NCBI RefSeq assembly: GCF_001665395.1
Contig: NZ_LZSG01000019.1
Location: forward strand, 1-64,000
DNA: 64,000 bases
Reading direction: 5' to 3'
Origin: Mycobacterium sp. 1164966.3
GTDB lineage: Bacteria; Actinomycetota; Actinomycetes; Mycobacteriales; Mycobacteriaceae
Shown: positions 40,569-49,218 of the stretch, one piece after another
Numbering within the stretch: the first letter of the stretch is position 1
How the letters are laid out: each line of letters begins with the position of its first letter
Program-made: the position numbers and the translations under genes
The notes under the pieces: model-generated
The model's database searches: none
Told to the model about the DNA's origin: nothing
Seen by the model: only the letters and a program-made list of their open reading frames with translations

Positions 40569-41531
40569 TTACCCGGACTTGGCCAGCGGCACCGCGTCGT
40601 CGGCCCGGCGTGCCGCACGCGGCTCCCAGCCGGGCGGCCCGAAAACATAGCCCAGACGATCGCGCAGCCGCGTCGCCGACCGCCAGTCGCGGGCGATCGC
40701 CACGTACTCGCGCGTCTGCAACTTCCAGATGTTGAAGGTGTCGACCCGCTTGGTCAGACCATAGTGCGGGCGGAACACCTCAGGCTGGAAGGTTCCAAAC
40801 AATCGGTCCCAGATGATCAGGATGCCGCCGTAATTCTTGTCCAGGTACAGCTGGTCCATCCCGTGGTGCACCCGGTGATGCGACGGCGTGTTGAAGAGGA
40901 ATTCGAAGGGCCGTGGCAACTTGCCGATTCGCTCGGTGTGGACCCAGAACTGGTAGATCAAGTTCAGTGACCAGCTGAAGTACACCATCCACGGCGGAAG
41001 CCCGAGCAGCGGCAACGGCAGCCACATCACGACCTCACCACTGTTGTTCCACTTCTGCCGCAACGCGGTGGCCAGGTTGAAGTATTCGCTGGAATGGTGG
41101 GCCTGGTGCGTGGCCCAGATCAGCCGGACCCGGTGCGCGATGCGGTGGTAGCCGTAGTAAAGCAAGTCGACGCCGAGGATCGCGATGACCCAGGTGTACC
41201 ACTGCTTTGGCGAGAGGTGCCAGGGCGCGACGTAGGCGTAGATCGCCGCGTAGCCGACCAGGGCCAGCGATTTCCAGGCGGCGGAGGTGGCCACCGAAAC
41301 CAGCCCCATGGACATGCTTGCCATGGAATCGCGGGCCAGGTAGCTGCCGGACGCCGGGCGTGAGAGCGCTGGGTCCGCTATGTCCTCAGGCCGCTCCGCA
41401 GCGATGCGTGCCAGCTTGCGCGCCGCCGTCCACTCCAGAATCAGCAGCAACAGAAAGAATGGAATGGCGAACAGCACCGGATCCCGCATTTGCTCGGGTA
41501 GCCCGAACCAGAATCCGGCCAGCGCGTCCAC
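40569..41531 (-). CDS. erg3: Sterol desaturase/fatty acid hydroxylase-family membrane protein (Rv1814/Erg3-like)
   Basis: 320-residue integral membrane di-iron enzyme. The histidine clusters of the family are all present: HRIAH, HQAHHSSEYFN and HHRVHHG, plus a further GLTKRVDTFN region. Hydrophobic segments occur near residues 17-33, 85-105, 115-130 and 175-195. It resembles Rv1814. The substrate is unknown; mycobacteria do not make ergosterol, so the Erg3 name is only by similarity. The start is GTG at 41531. Confidence 0.87.
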   Translation of the reverse strand: MDALAGFWFGLPEQMRDPVLFAIPFFLLLLILEWTAARKLARIAAERPEDIADPALSRPASGSYLARDSMASMSMGLVSVATSAAWKSLALVGYAAIYAYVAPWHLSPKQWYTWVIAILGVDLLYYGYHRIAHRVRLIWATHQAHHSSEYFNLATALRQKWNNSGEVVMWLPLPLLGLPPWMVYFSWSLNLIYQFWVHTERIGKLPRPFEFLFNTPSHHRVHHGMDQLYLDKNYGGILIIWDRLFGTFQPEVFRPHYGLTKRVDTFNIWKLQTREYVAIARDWRSATRLRDRLGYVFGPPGWEPRAARRADDAVPLAKSG

Positions 41532-41607
41532 AGCACTAGATTACGGCGCGCCGCTCTCGTCAGCTGAGCGGCTAGGGATCCTGGCGTATGGGTACAGACT
41601 GTTCGTG

Positions 41608-42528
41608 ATGAGACCGACGAACCACGGCATGCTCAACCGAGGCTTCACCCAGCGACTTCTTCGCGCCACCGGAGTGCGCAATCGGCTCTTTCCGGCCGCA
41701 AAGCTGGACTACTGGGCGGCCAATCCGCGGTTGCCCTACGCCGGCCAACCGTCCAAGCGCGTCCTGAGGAAAGTCGACGTCACTCGGCAAGCCCTCAACA
41801 ACCGTTTGCTCTATCAGGTCACCCCGCGCCTGGCCGACGGCGCGGCGCCGGCCGGCCATGTGCTCTATCTGCACGGCGGGGCCTACGTGCTCGACCTGAT
41901 GCCGCACTTCCATTGGCCGGCCATCGCCAAGTTGTCGAGTATGTTGCGGCGCACGATGACCGTGCCGATCTATCCCATCGCCCCTGAGCACACCTACCGT
42001 GAGGTCTTTCCGTTCCTGCTGCAGGTGTATCGCCGCATGCTGGACAGCGCTGAGCCGAGTTCGATTGCCTTTATGGGTGATTCGGCGGGCGGCGGTATGG
42101 CTTTTGCGTTATGCCACGCCGTGCGCGACGCCGGTCTCCCCCAGCCGAGCGACGCAGTGTTGCTGTCCCCGTGGATGCACGTCGGACTGCCGGACCCGGA
42201 CGTGCCGGCCGTCGCCAAGATCGACCCGTTCCTCAACCTGGACGACCTGCGCGCCGCGGGTGTCCGATACGCCGGCGGCGACCCGCTGGACAATCCCCTG
42301 GTCAGCCCCGGCGTGGGACCGCTTGTCGAGTTGCCGCGTCTGACCGTATTCACCGGAACACACGACGTCCTCAACCCCGATACCCGGGCTTTTCGCAAGC
42401 GAGCGGCAAACGAGGGTCTCGACATCGGCTGGCACGAGCTCGATGGAGGATTGCACATGTGGATGCTGCTGCCTGGTCATGAGGGAACAGTGGCGCTGGA
42501 GCAGGTCCGTCAGGTGTTGAGCCCTTGA
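41608..42528 (+). CDS. HSL-family esterase/lipase
   Basis: 306-residue alpha/beta hydrolase of the hormone-sensitive lipase family. The oxyanion motif is HGGAYVLDL (the usual HGGG has Ala in fourth place), the nucleophile elbow GDSAGGGMA, the Asp probably in FTGTHDVLNPDT and the His in DGGLHMWMLLPG. It is likely to hydrolyse short- to medium-chain esters. The start is ATG 41608; GTG 41605 is possible. The stop overlaps the TTG start of the next gene (TTGA), so the two are coupled. I do not recall an equivalent here in H37Rv, where Rv1813c lies instead. Confidence 0.85.
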   Translation: MRPTNHGMLNRGFTQRLLRATGVRNRLFPAAKLDYWAANPRLPYAGQPSKRVLRKVDVTRQALNNRLLYQVTPRLADGAAPAGHVLYLHGGAYVLDLMPHFHWPAIAKLSSMLRRTMTVPIYPIAPEHTYREVFPFLLQVYRRMLDSAEPSSIAFMGDSAGGGMAFALCHAVRDAGLPQPSDAVLLSPWMHVGLPDPDVPAVAKIDPFLNLDDLRAAGVRYAGGDPLDNPLVSPGVGPLVELPRLTVFTGTHDVLNPDTRAFRKRAANEGLDIGWHELDGGLHMWMLLPGHEGTVALEQVRQVLSP

Positions 42529-43727
42529 CCGAGGTGATGGTGATCGGCTCCGGCTTCGCCGGCCTGTGGGCGGCGCTGGGGGCTGCCCGCCGACTCGACG
42601 AGCTTGCCGTCCCGCCGGGCAAGGTCGACATCACTGTGTTGAGCGCGAAGCCGTTTCACGACATTCGGGTCCGCAATTATGAAGCCGATCTGAGCGCCTG
42701 TCGCATTCCGCTCGCCGATGTGCTTGATCCGGCCGGGATTGGGCACGTCGCCGCCGAGGTAACCGCCATCGACACCGAAGCGCGCACACTCGCGACGTCG
42801 GACGGCATTACCTACCGCTACGACCGGCTGGTGCTGGCCGCGGGCAGCCACGTGCTCAAGCCCGACGTTCCGGGTCTGCGCGACTTCGGTTTCGACGTCG
42901 ACACCTACGACGGCGCTGTCGCGCTGGATCGTCACCTGCGCAGACTGGCCGAGGGTCCACCCACTGCGGCGTCCGCCACGGTGGTGGTGGTCGGAGCCGG
43001 TCTGACCGGGATCGAAGCGGCCTGCGAGCTTCCCGGCCGGCTGCGGGCCATGTTCGCTCGCAATGGCTTTCCGCCCCGGGTGGTGCTGGTCGACCACAAT
43101 GTCGTCGGATCGGATATGGGCGCGTCGGCCCGGCCGGTGATCGAACGGGCGTTGTCGGACAACGGTATCGAGACCAGGGCCGGTGTGCGCGTGATAGCCA
43201 TCGGCAAAGACAGCGTGTCGCTGTCCTCGGGCGAGCAGCTCGCCGCGGCCACCGTGGTGTGGTGTGCCGGCATGCGGGCCAGTCCGCTGACCGAACAACT
43301 GCGGGTGGCCCGCGACCGGCTGGGACGCGTGCAGGTCGACGATCATCTGCGGGTGATCGGTATTCCCTCGATGTTCGCCGCCGGTGACGTGGCCGTTGCC
43401 CGGATGGACGACGAGCACGTCTCGGTGATGTCGTGCCAGCACGGGCGTCCGATGGGGCGCTACGCCGGATACAACGTGATCAGCGACTTGTTCGGTGAGC
43501 CGCTGTTGACGCTTCGGATCCCTTGGTACGTAACAATTCTCGATCTCGGACCGGCCGGCGCGGTCTACACCGAGGGCTGGGACCGGCAAGTGGTTGCCCA
43601 AGGGGCGCAGGCCAAGACGACCAAACAGACCATCAACACCGTGCGGATCTATCCGCCGCTGACCGGCAACCGCGCCGACCTGTTGGCCGCGGCCGCACCG
43701 GACCTGCAAGCCCGCCCGTCGGTCTGA
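42525..43727 (+). CDS. NDH-2-like pyridine nucleotide-disulfide flavoprotein (Rv1812c-like)
   Basis: 400-residue flavoprotein of the same length as Rv1812c. The FAD fold starts VMVIGSGFAGLWAALGAARR, the NAD(P)H fold is VVVVGAGLTGIEAACELPG (about 150-170) and the FAD contact SMFAAGDVAVA. It is related to ndh but lacks the C-terminal hydrophobic anchor, so it may be soluble or use another acceptor. The TTG start overlaps the esterase stop. It converges with mgtC, 54 bases away. Confidence 0.87.
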   Translation: MTEVMVIGSGFAGLWAALGAARRLDELAVPPGKVDITVLSAKPFHDIRVRNYEADLSACRIPLADVLDPAGIGHVAAEVTAIDTEARTLATSDGITYRYDRLVLAAGSHVLKPDVPGLRDFGFDVDTYDGAVALDRHLRRLAEGPPTAASATVVVVGAGLTGIEAACELPGRLRAMFARNGFPPRVVLVDHNVVGSDMGASARPVIERALSDNGIETRAGVRVIAIGKDSVSLSSGEQLAAATVVWCAGMRASPLTEQLRVARDRLGRVQVDDHLRVIGIPSMFAAGDVAVARMDDEHVSVMSCQHGRPMGRYAGYNVISDLFGEPLLTLRIPWYVTILDLGPAGAVYTEGWDRQVVAQGAQAKTTKQTINTVRIYPPLTGNRADLLAAAAPDLQARPSV

Positions 43728-43781
43728 TGGTGGCGACCCGCAGCGCCCGGCTACGCCGCGCTTGCGATCGCCACGGGGACG

Positions 43782-44492
43782 TCACTCGGCCTGCGCCTGA
43801 TCGCCGGCGTACCAATGCACCGCGTAGACGCCCGGCTGCAGGGACAGTTCGGCTACCAGCCGTTCGAGGCGGGCCGGCGTGTGGCCGTCCATCAGCAGGT
43901 GTGCGGTCAAGGTGAGGTTGTCCTCGTCGTCGGCCCGCCCGGTGTGGATGCCGCGCAGAATGATGTCGTTACCGGCGGTGTGCTGCACGATATGTGCGCG
44001 CGCGTACTTCGCGGATTTAGGCCGACAGATCACTTGGACCTGGTAGGGCTGCAGGCCTTCGTCTTCCTCGACGCTGTTGTCGTGGTCGATGAGCCGGCCC
44101 AGCGGCCGCCCGAACAGGTGGATGGCCACCACGGCGCCGGTGGCGATCAACGCGAACAGCAGATGGCCCGAGGCGGCCAGCACCCCGACCGCTGCCGAGC
44201 ACCACAGCGTGGCGGCGGTATTCAGTCCGCGCACGTTGAATCCTTCGCGCAGGATCACCCCGCCGCCGAGGAACCCGATCCCGGATACCACGTAGGACGC
44301 GACCCGGGTGGCGCTGGTGTCCTCGGTGACGACGGAGTACAGCACGAACAACGTGGCGCCCGTGGCAACCAGTGCGTTGGTGCGCAGACCGGCCATCCGT
44401 GCTCGCCACTGCCGCTCGAGACCGATGAGGGCGCCGCAGCCCACACCGACGGCCAGCCGGAGCGCGAAGTCGGCGATGGTCAGCGTGTGCAT
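43782..44492 (-). CDS. mgtC: MgtC-family membrane protein
   Basis: 236-residue protein, close to Rv1811 (234). The N-terminal half has four to five membrane helices with the MgtC signature GALIGLERQWRARMAGLRTNAL and GIGFLGGGVILREG...GLNTAATLW. The C-terminal cytoplasmic ACT-like domain covers about residues 150-236. MgtC is needed for growth in low Mg2+ and in macrophages in several intracellular pathogens and is thought to modulate membrane ATPases rather than to carry Mg2+ itself. It is the last gene of the array led by the M-box riboswitch, which supports joint control by Mg2+. GGAAGGAAG precedes the ATG. Confidence 0.95.
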   Translation of the reverse strand: MHTLTIADFALRLAVGVGCGALIGLERQWRARMAGLRTNALVATGATLFVLYSVVTEDTSATRVASYVVSGIGFLGGGVILREGFNVRGLNTAATLWCSAAVGVLAASGHLLFALIATGAVVAIHLFGRPLGRLIDHDNSVEEDEGLQPYQVQVICRPKSAKYARAHIVQHTAGNDIILRGIHTGRADDEDNLTLTAHLLMDGHTPARLERLVAELSLQPGVYAVHWYAGDQAQAE

Positions 44493-44591
44493 GACGCCGC
44501 ACTTCCTTCCGATCCAAGACGGCGACGGCAGCTAAGCAGATGTGAGTTAACAGCAAGTGGAGTGGAAGCGAACCGGGGGTGCCGCGCGCGG

Positions 44592-44909
44592 CTAGCGCGA
44601 CTTGGGTGTCAGGTGTTCGGGACAGTACGCATTCGATGCGAGGGCTGCGAACCGGGCAGCGCCATCCATCGTCATTCCCGGATTTTCGTTCTTGATGTCG
44701 TGCACAACCTGCAAACCGGTTTCACCCTTGCTGATCATCCCGCACACCGCCTTGGCGGAGGTGATGACTTGCCCCGGGCTGCTGTAGGTGAACCCGGCAT
44801 TGTCCAGCGCTGCCAGGAACGCCGCATCGTCGCCGTCCGGCTCGCCGTATGCGGGTGCTGCGAGGCTGATGGTGACGAAGACGCCGGCAAGCGCTAGTTG
44901 CAGTTTCAT
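44592..44909 (-). CDS. Secreted DUF732 protein, copy 2 (Rv1810-like)
   Basis: 105-residue small exported protein. Signal peptide MKLQLALAGVFVTISLAAPAYG, then a mature domain of about 80 residues starting EPDGDDAAFLAALDNAGF. Two cysteines flank the helical core (AVCGM and AYCPEHL) and could form a disulfide. The downstream position before mgtC matches Rv1810 in H37Rv. The ATG at 44909 is preferred; an upstream TTG at 44918 would overlap the PPE stop. The function is unknown. A second copy lies at 48821-49144. Confidence 0.85.
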   Translation of the reverse strand: MKLQLALAGVFVTISLAAPAYGEPDGDDAAFLAALDNAGFTYSSPGQVITSAKAVCGMISKGETGLQVVHDIKNENPGMTMDGAARFAALASNAYCPEHLTPKSR

Positions 44910-44914
44910 GGCAG

Positions 44915-46309
44915 TCAACTCGAATGTGCTTCGGGGAGTGTGATTTTGGGCTTGTCTCCACTGGATACGTGCACCGTGTGGATGCCAGGCTTCTTGGACA
45001 ACCGGTCGAGCAGTGCGTCGAGTCCGGCCTTGTCGACATTCCAGTGCTGCACCGCTTCGGGTTCCTTCTGCAACCTCGCGATGACGTCGTCGAGCTTGAC
45101 GGGCTCGACGGGCCCCCTGCCGCCGGTGGCGCGGGCGCGGGCCCCGCTTCCGCTGAGGACTTGCGGCGCCACGCTGCCCAGGGCGCCTCCGGTCATGGCT
45201 CCCAAAGCCATTTGGCCGACCAGGCTTCCCGGGATTCCCGCGGCGGGAGCGGCCGCCAGGCTGGCGGCCGGCAAGGCAGTGCTGGCCATCCTGATCGCCG
45301 GAGTCGCCGACGCCCAGCTCGGTGGCACCGACAGTTTGCCGACCACGTTGGCGTCGCCCACGCCCGCCGATACCGCGCTGGTCAGGCCGGCCGACCGCAG
45401 CCCAAGCCCCGCCCCCAGCGATGATTTCGGAATATCAAGCCCCGCAGCAGAAGGGGTGTAAAAGTATTTGAACTCGGTCATGCCCAGGTTGGGGATGCTC
45501 ATGATGTCATTGGCTACCGTGCTGAACCGGCCGATGTCGGCGAAAATCCCGAAAGTGTTCTGCCACAGCGGCCCGGCCAAGGGTGACCCCGTGAGGCCAT
45601 TGAGTATCCCGTCCCAGAAGGCCATGTAAGCGCGGGCAGCATCGCCGAACGGCCGCAGCAAGTCCGCGATGGGGTTGGAGGAGAGCGCCGCCGCCGCTGG
45701 GAGCGCATTCGTCACTGCGCTGGTGCCGCTTGCCGCACCGCCGGCCTCACCTACCGCGGCCGCCTGACTGGCGAGCCCAGCCGCATTGGTGGTAGGCGGC
45801 GGCTCGGTGAACGGCGTGAGTTGGGAGGCAGCCGCCGACGAGGCGGCATAGCCGAACATCGCCGTGGCGTCCTGGGCCCACATTTCCCCGTACTCGGCCT
45901 CGGCGGCTGCGATCGCGGCGGTATTCTGCCCAAAGACGTTGGTTGCCAACAGCATTGCCAGCTGAGCTCGGTTCGCCGCGATCACCGGCGGGGGCACCAC
46001 CGCCGCGAAAGCGGTCTCGTAGGCGCCCGCCGCCGCCCTCGCTTGGCCGGCCGCGACTTTAGCCTGCGCCGAGGTGGCCGATATCCATGCCACGTATGGT
46101 GCTGCGGCGGTCGCCATCGCGACAGCCGACGGGCCGCTCCACGCGTCGTTGGCCAGACTTTCGATGATCGAGCCGTAAGACGCGGCGGTGGACTGCAATT
46201 CGCTCGCCAATGCATCCCAGGCGGCGGCAGCCGTCAGCATCGGCCCCGCGCCCGGACCGGTATAGATCTGACCCGACGTGATTTCTGGTGGCTGGAATGC
46301 GAAAGTCAT
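44915..46309 (-). CDS. PPE protein, PPE33-like, copy 2
   Basis: 464-residue PPE protein. The PPE domain (about 1-180) starts MTFAFQPPEITSGQIYTGPG and carries the WxG-type turn NDAWSGPS. The PPE-SVP motif VVGKLSVPPSWASATP lies near residue 325. Unusually there is a C-terminal tail (about 410-464) with EPEAVQHWNVDKAGLDALLD and KPGIHTVHV, shared with the PPE33-like protein at 49219-50625. It should be exported by ESX-5 with a PE partner. The ATG at 46309 gives the standard start; GTG 46318 is possible. It lies 21 bases after the PE gene and 5 bases before the DUF732 gene. Confidence 0.88.
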   Translation of the reverse strand: MTFAFQPPEITSGQIYTGPGAGPMLTAAAAWDALASELQSTAASYGSIIESLANDAWSGPSAVAMATAAAPYVAWISATSAQAKVAAGQARAAAGAYETAFAAVVPPPVIAANRAQLAMLLATNVFGQNTAAIAAAEAEYGEMWAQDATAMFGYAASSAAASQLTPFTEPPPTTNAAGLASQAAAVGEAGGAASGTSAVTNALPAAAALSSNPIADLLRPFGDAARAYMAFWDGILNGLTGSPLAGPLWQNTFGIFADIGRFSTVANDIMSIPNLGMTEFKYFYTPSAAGLDIPKSSLGAGLGLRSAGLTSAVSAGVGDANVVGKLSVPPSWASATPAIRMASTALPAASLAAAPAAGIPGSLVGQMALGAMTGGALGSVAPQVLSGSGARARATGGRGPVEPVKLDDVIARLQKEPEAVQHWNVDKAGLDALLDRLSKKPGIHTVHVSSGDKPKITLPEAHSS

Positions 46310-46330
46310 TGGGCGCACAGTTCCTTACCG

Positions 46331-46630
46331 CTAGCCGGCAGCGGCCGCGTTGGCGGCCTCAGTGGCCGCATACGATGCGGCACTGGTCGCCAGGGTGCTC
46401 ACAAACATCTCGTGAATCGCCGCCGCCTGGGCGCTGACCGCCTGGTACATCAGCGCGTGTGCGGCGAACTGCGCGGCCGTGAGCGCCGACACTTCGTCGG
46501 CAGCAGCTGGGACCACGCCGGTGGTCGGGGCCGCCACAGCAGCGTTCTCCGCGCTCATCGACGAGCCGAGCGCCTCCAGGTTCCCGGCCGCAGCAGCCAG
46601 CATTTCCGGTTGTGCCGTAACAAAACTCAT
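46331..46630 (-). CDS. PE protein
   Basis: 99-residue PE protein, the standard length of a PE-only member: [41 protein letters not shown] and the C-terminal YxxxD/E export motif as YAATE near residue 89. It would fold with a PPE as a four-helix heterodimer and be recognised by EspG5 through the PPE partner. PPE genes lie on both sides (18 bases upstream, 21 bases downstream). Confidence 0.93.
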   Translation of the reverse strand: MSFVTAQPEMLAAAAGNLEALGSSMSAENAAVAAPTTGVVPAAADEVSALTAAQFAAHALMYQAVSAQAAAIHEMFVSTLATSAASYAATEAANAAAAG

Positions 46631-46648
46631 GCGTCTTACTCTTTCTCC

Positions 46649-47914
46649 CTAGTCCGCCGGGACCACGATGATGGTGGCCGTCGTAGCTGTGTCAGTGGAG
46701 CCCTGCGCTCCACCGCCGCCGGTGGCCCGGACGCCGTTACTGACGGTGTGCACACCAGCGCCAGCAAAGGCGCGTCCAGCCAGACTCGCCGCGGCCATCT
46801 CACCGAACAGAGCACCTTGCGGTGCAGCCGAAACTGCCGGCACAGCACTCAAACTCGCACTCGGCAGGACCGAGGCGAACGTCTTCAGCACCGGGGCGGC
46901 CGCCACCCAGCCTTGCGGAACCGAAAGCGAGCCGACCAGGGTCGCTCGGCCCATGGATCCCGACACCGCTCCCGCTCCCGAGTTCGGTATGACCGAGGAC
47001 ACGTAGCCGCCCCGTAAGGGTGAAAGCGCCCCGACGGAACCCTTGTCGTTGAGCAGTGCGGCAACGCCCGGCGCGTTTTGCGACAGACCGAGTAACTGAA
47101 GTGAAAAAAGCCACCAGCCGCCGCCCAAAACGAACGGAACCATTGGGCTGTAAGCACCGGTGATGGCTTGGAAAATGGAGCGGAATTCTGCCGAGATCGG
47201 ATAGAGGAAGTCGATGACCGACGCGGCCGGCGTCGCCGCCAAGGGGGCTGCCGTCCCCAACCCTTGCAGCGCACCGGGAACCAACGTGACCAGCTGAGAC
47301 AGCTCTGTCGAGATGTTCGACGCAGGTGAGGCGGCGGCTTGCGCAACGGCAGCAGCTTGGCCGGCCACGGCTCCCGGCGCAGTGGTCGGCGGCGGTTCGG
47401 AGAAAGGTGTCAGCTGGGCGGCTACCGCCGACGAGGCGGCGTAGGCGTACATCGCCGCGGCATCCTGCGCCCACATCTCGGCATACAGCGCTTCGCAAGC
47501 CGCAATCGCCGCGGTGTTCTGGCCCAGAAAGTTGGTAGCGATCAATGTCATCAACAGTGTGCGGTTGGCTGCAATCACCGGCGGGGGCACCGTGGCCGCG
47601 AACGCCGTCTCGTATGCGACGGCGGCGACCTTGGCCTGCATTCCCGCCTGCTCCGCTTGCATTGCCGTCGCCGTCATCCACGCCACATAGGGTGCCGCCG
47701 CAGCCGTCATCGCGATCGACGCCGGGCCCTGCCAGGACCCGACGGTCATCCCCTCGATCGTCGAGCCGTAGGACGCTGCGTGCGAATGCAATTGGGCCGC
47801 CAGTACGTCCCAGGCCGCCGCAGCGGCCAACATCGGCCCCGCCCCCGGACCGGCGTACATTCGCCCCGAGTTGATCTCGGGTGGCAGCACCCCGAAATCC
47901 ACAAACACGCCCAT
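46649..47914 (-). CDS. PPE protein, SVP subfamily
   Basis: 421-residue PPE protein. The domain starts [21 protein letters not shown] and has [15 protein letters not shown]. The middle part is about residues 180-320. The PPE-SVP motif is [16 protein letters not shown] (near 325), and the C-terminus is Ala/Gly-rich without the PPE33-type tail. It is a paralogue of the PPE at 50639-51925. ATG 47914 gives MGVFVDFG; a GTG two codons later would give VFVDFG as in the paralogue. It follows the shortened PE gene after 14 bases. Confidence 0.9.
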   Translation of the reverse strand: MGVFVDFGVLPPEINSGRMYAGPGAGPMLAAAAAWDVLAAQLHSHAASYGSTIEGMTVGSWQGPASIAMTAAAAPYVAWMTATAMQAEQAGMQAKVAAVAYETAFAATVPPPVIAANRTLLMTLIATNFLGQNTAAIAACEALYAEMWAQDAAAMYAYAASSAVAAQLTPFSEPPPTTAPGAVAGQAAAVAQAAASPASNISTELSQLVTLVPGALQGLGTAAPLAATPAASVIDFLYPISAEFRSIFQAITGAYSPMVPFVLGGGWWLFSLQLLGLSQNAPGVAALLNDKGSVGALSPLRGGYVSSVIPNSGAGAVSGSMGRATLVGSLSVPQGWVAAAPVLKTFASVLPSASLSAVPAVSAAPQGALFGEMAAASLAGRAFAGAGVHTVSNGVRATGGGGAQGSTDTATTATIIVVPAD

Positions 47915-47928
47915 TACCCCCAGTTCCG

Positions 47929-48171
47929 TTACCGCGCTGCGAGCGCGTGAACCGCCTCGGCGGCCGCAGGCCAAGCCGAATCGGCCATCGTCCGCTCGTG
48001 AACGACGCCCACCTGCGCGGAGGTCTGGGTCGAAATCTGTTCGACGGGAACGAAATTCGCTCCGAGATCACAAGCACCTGCGACCGCGGGTCGGGTGGCG
48101 ACCGCCGACCCGATCCTCGCCGGGTTGCCGGCGGCTGCCAGCGACTCCGGCTGCTCGGTCACAAATGACAT
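47929..48171 (-). CDS. Shortened, degenerate PE protein
   Basis: 80-residue reading frame that opens like a PE protein ([21 protein letters not shown]) and then diverges. The region that is [17 protein letters not shown] in its neighbours reads as an unrelated Ala/Val/Asp sequence, about 19 residues are missing overall, and the C-terminal Tyr of YxxxD/E is absent (AWPAAAEAV instead). It keeps the start, a GGAGG ribosome site and an open frame up to 14 bases before an intact PPE gene. It is probably a decaying duplicate, unable to act as an ESX-5 export signal, or a divergent adaptor. It lacks any frameshift visible to me. Confidence 0.7.
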   Translation of the reverse strand: MSFVTEQPESLAAAGNPARIGSAVATRPAVAGACDLGANFVPVEQISTQTSAQVGVVHERTMADSAWPAAAEAVHALAAR

Positions 48172-48820
48172 GGACTTCCTCCCTGACGACCACGTGTTGG
48201 CAACGTGTCGGCGGCCTTGTTCAGCTACCGCACGTATTTCAGCGGGTCTTAGATGGCCGCCATGGTAATCACGGGTCTGCACGCTTGCCGGTGACGCAGT
48301 GCAGTTCATATGAAATCCATCGGATTCGCCGGTGATTGGCTGCTTGTCCGGCGAGCAATGCCCGATTCGGCGTCGTCCGATCATCTACTGCATTGGCAGG
48401 GAAACACCAGCTAGAGGGCTTTTAGCGCCTGCGAGGATGGGCGTTTGGCGCAATTGTTGGGGCGGGGCCGGTCAGCACTACAAGTGCGCTGGTTCCGCAA
48501 ATTCGTGAGTGGCTTGTTTCAGCGCATGTGTCAGCAGACCCGCTGCGCATAAATCGTTCCGGAAACCGGCAACACCGACGAATGTTGATATGTGCTATTA
48601 ATCGCTTCGTCAAATATGCGCTTTGCCGTGGATTGTTGTCGCCCCGCAACGTTTATCAGCAGATTATTTGAATTCTATATGTGTGTGGGCCCCGGATTGA
48701 CTGGGGCTCGCAGCACATCGAATGCGCGCGCAACGTCGCGTCTGGTCCGTCCGACACCGCAACCGCCAAACGAAAATCGAAAGCGACCATCTGTCAATGG
48801 GATTCAGCCCGCAGCGACGG
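48172..48820. promoter_or_regulatory. 649-base non-coding gap upstream of the shortened PE gene
   Basis: No convincing gene was found. The segment nearest the PE gene carries a conserved element set: CTTAGATGGCCGCCATGG (48248-48265), TTGCCGG (48285-48291) and CATATGAA (48307-48314). The same set lies upstream of the PE gene at 52243. The remainder is less GC-rich than the genes around it and shows no clear feature. Confidence 0.55.
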
Positions 48821-49144
48821 CTAAGCCTTGGACAGCTGATGGGGACAGTAGAACTTCGCCGCGAGCACGGCGAACGTGCTGGCGTGCTCCATGGTGATGG
48901 CCGGATTGCGGACCTTCAGGTCGTGAATCAACTCCAGCCCGGATTCGCCGCTGTCCAGACACGTGCACACCGCTTTGGCCGACGCGATAGCTTGATCGGG
49001 ACTGTTGAAGCCAATGTCGTTGTCGCGCAGGGCTGCGATGAAGCCCCTGTCGTCAGCGACGCCGTACTCCTGCGGTTCGCCATACGCCGGTGCGGCCACG
49101 CCGATCGCGACGGCGATGCCGAATAGAGCCAGCAGCATTCTCAT
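48821..49144 (-). CDS. Secreted DUF732 protein, copy 1
   Basis: 107-residue paralogue of the protein at 44592-44909. Signal peptide MRMLLALFGIAVAIGVAAPAYG, then a mature domain with FIAALRDNDIGFNSPDQAIASAKAVC in two parts and the ending FYCPHQL. It has an extra Cys (VCTC) next to the conserved pair, as in Rv1810 (MCGLC, from memory). It follows a PPE33-like gene by 74 bases, so the PPE33-like/DUF732 order occurs twice in this window. The function is unknown. Confidence 0.85.
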   Translation of the reverse strand: MRMLLALFGIAVAIGVAAPAYGEPQEYGVADDRGFIAALRDNDIGFNSPDQAIASAKAVCTCLDSGESGLELIHDLKVRNPAITMEHASTFAVLAAKFYCPHQLSKA

Positions 49145-49218
49145 GGAGCACCATCCTGTTCGCGTTGTGATGATTGCTGTCTCCTGAATAGCCTGGTAGG
49201 CAATGTTTTTCGCATGAC

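Noticed and set aside
45821..47017. 398-codon plus-strand frame across two PPE and one PE gene
   Set aside because: Antisense shadow of Ala-rich PE/PPE coding sequence, with no recognisable motif.
48172..48820. Possible second M-box upstream of the shortened PE gene
   Set aside because: None of the conserved GGTGAGGC or GTCGAGAGACGCC blocks was found on the minus strand here or at 52244-52973.
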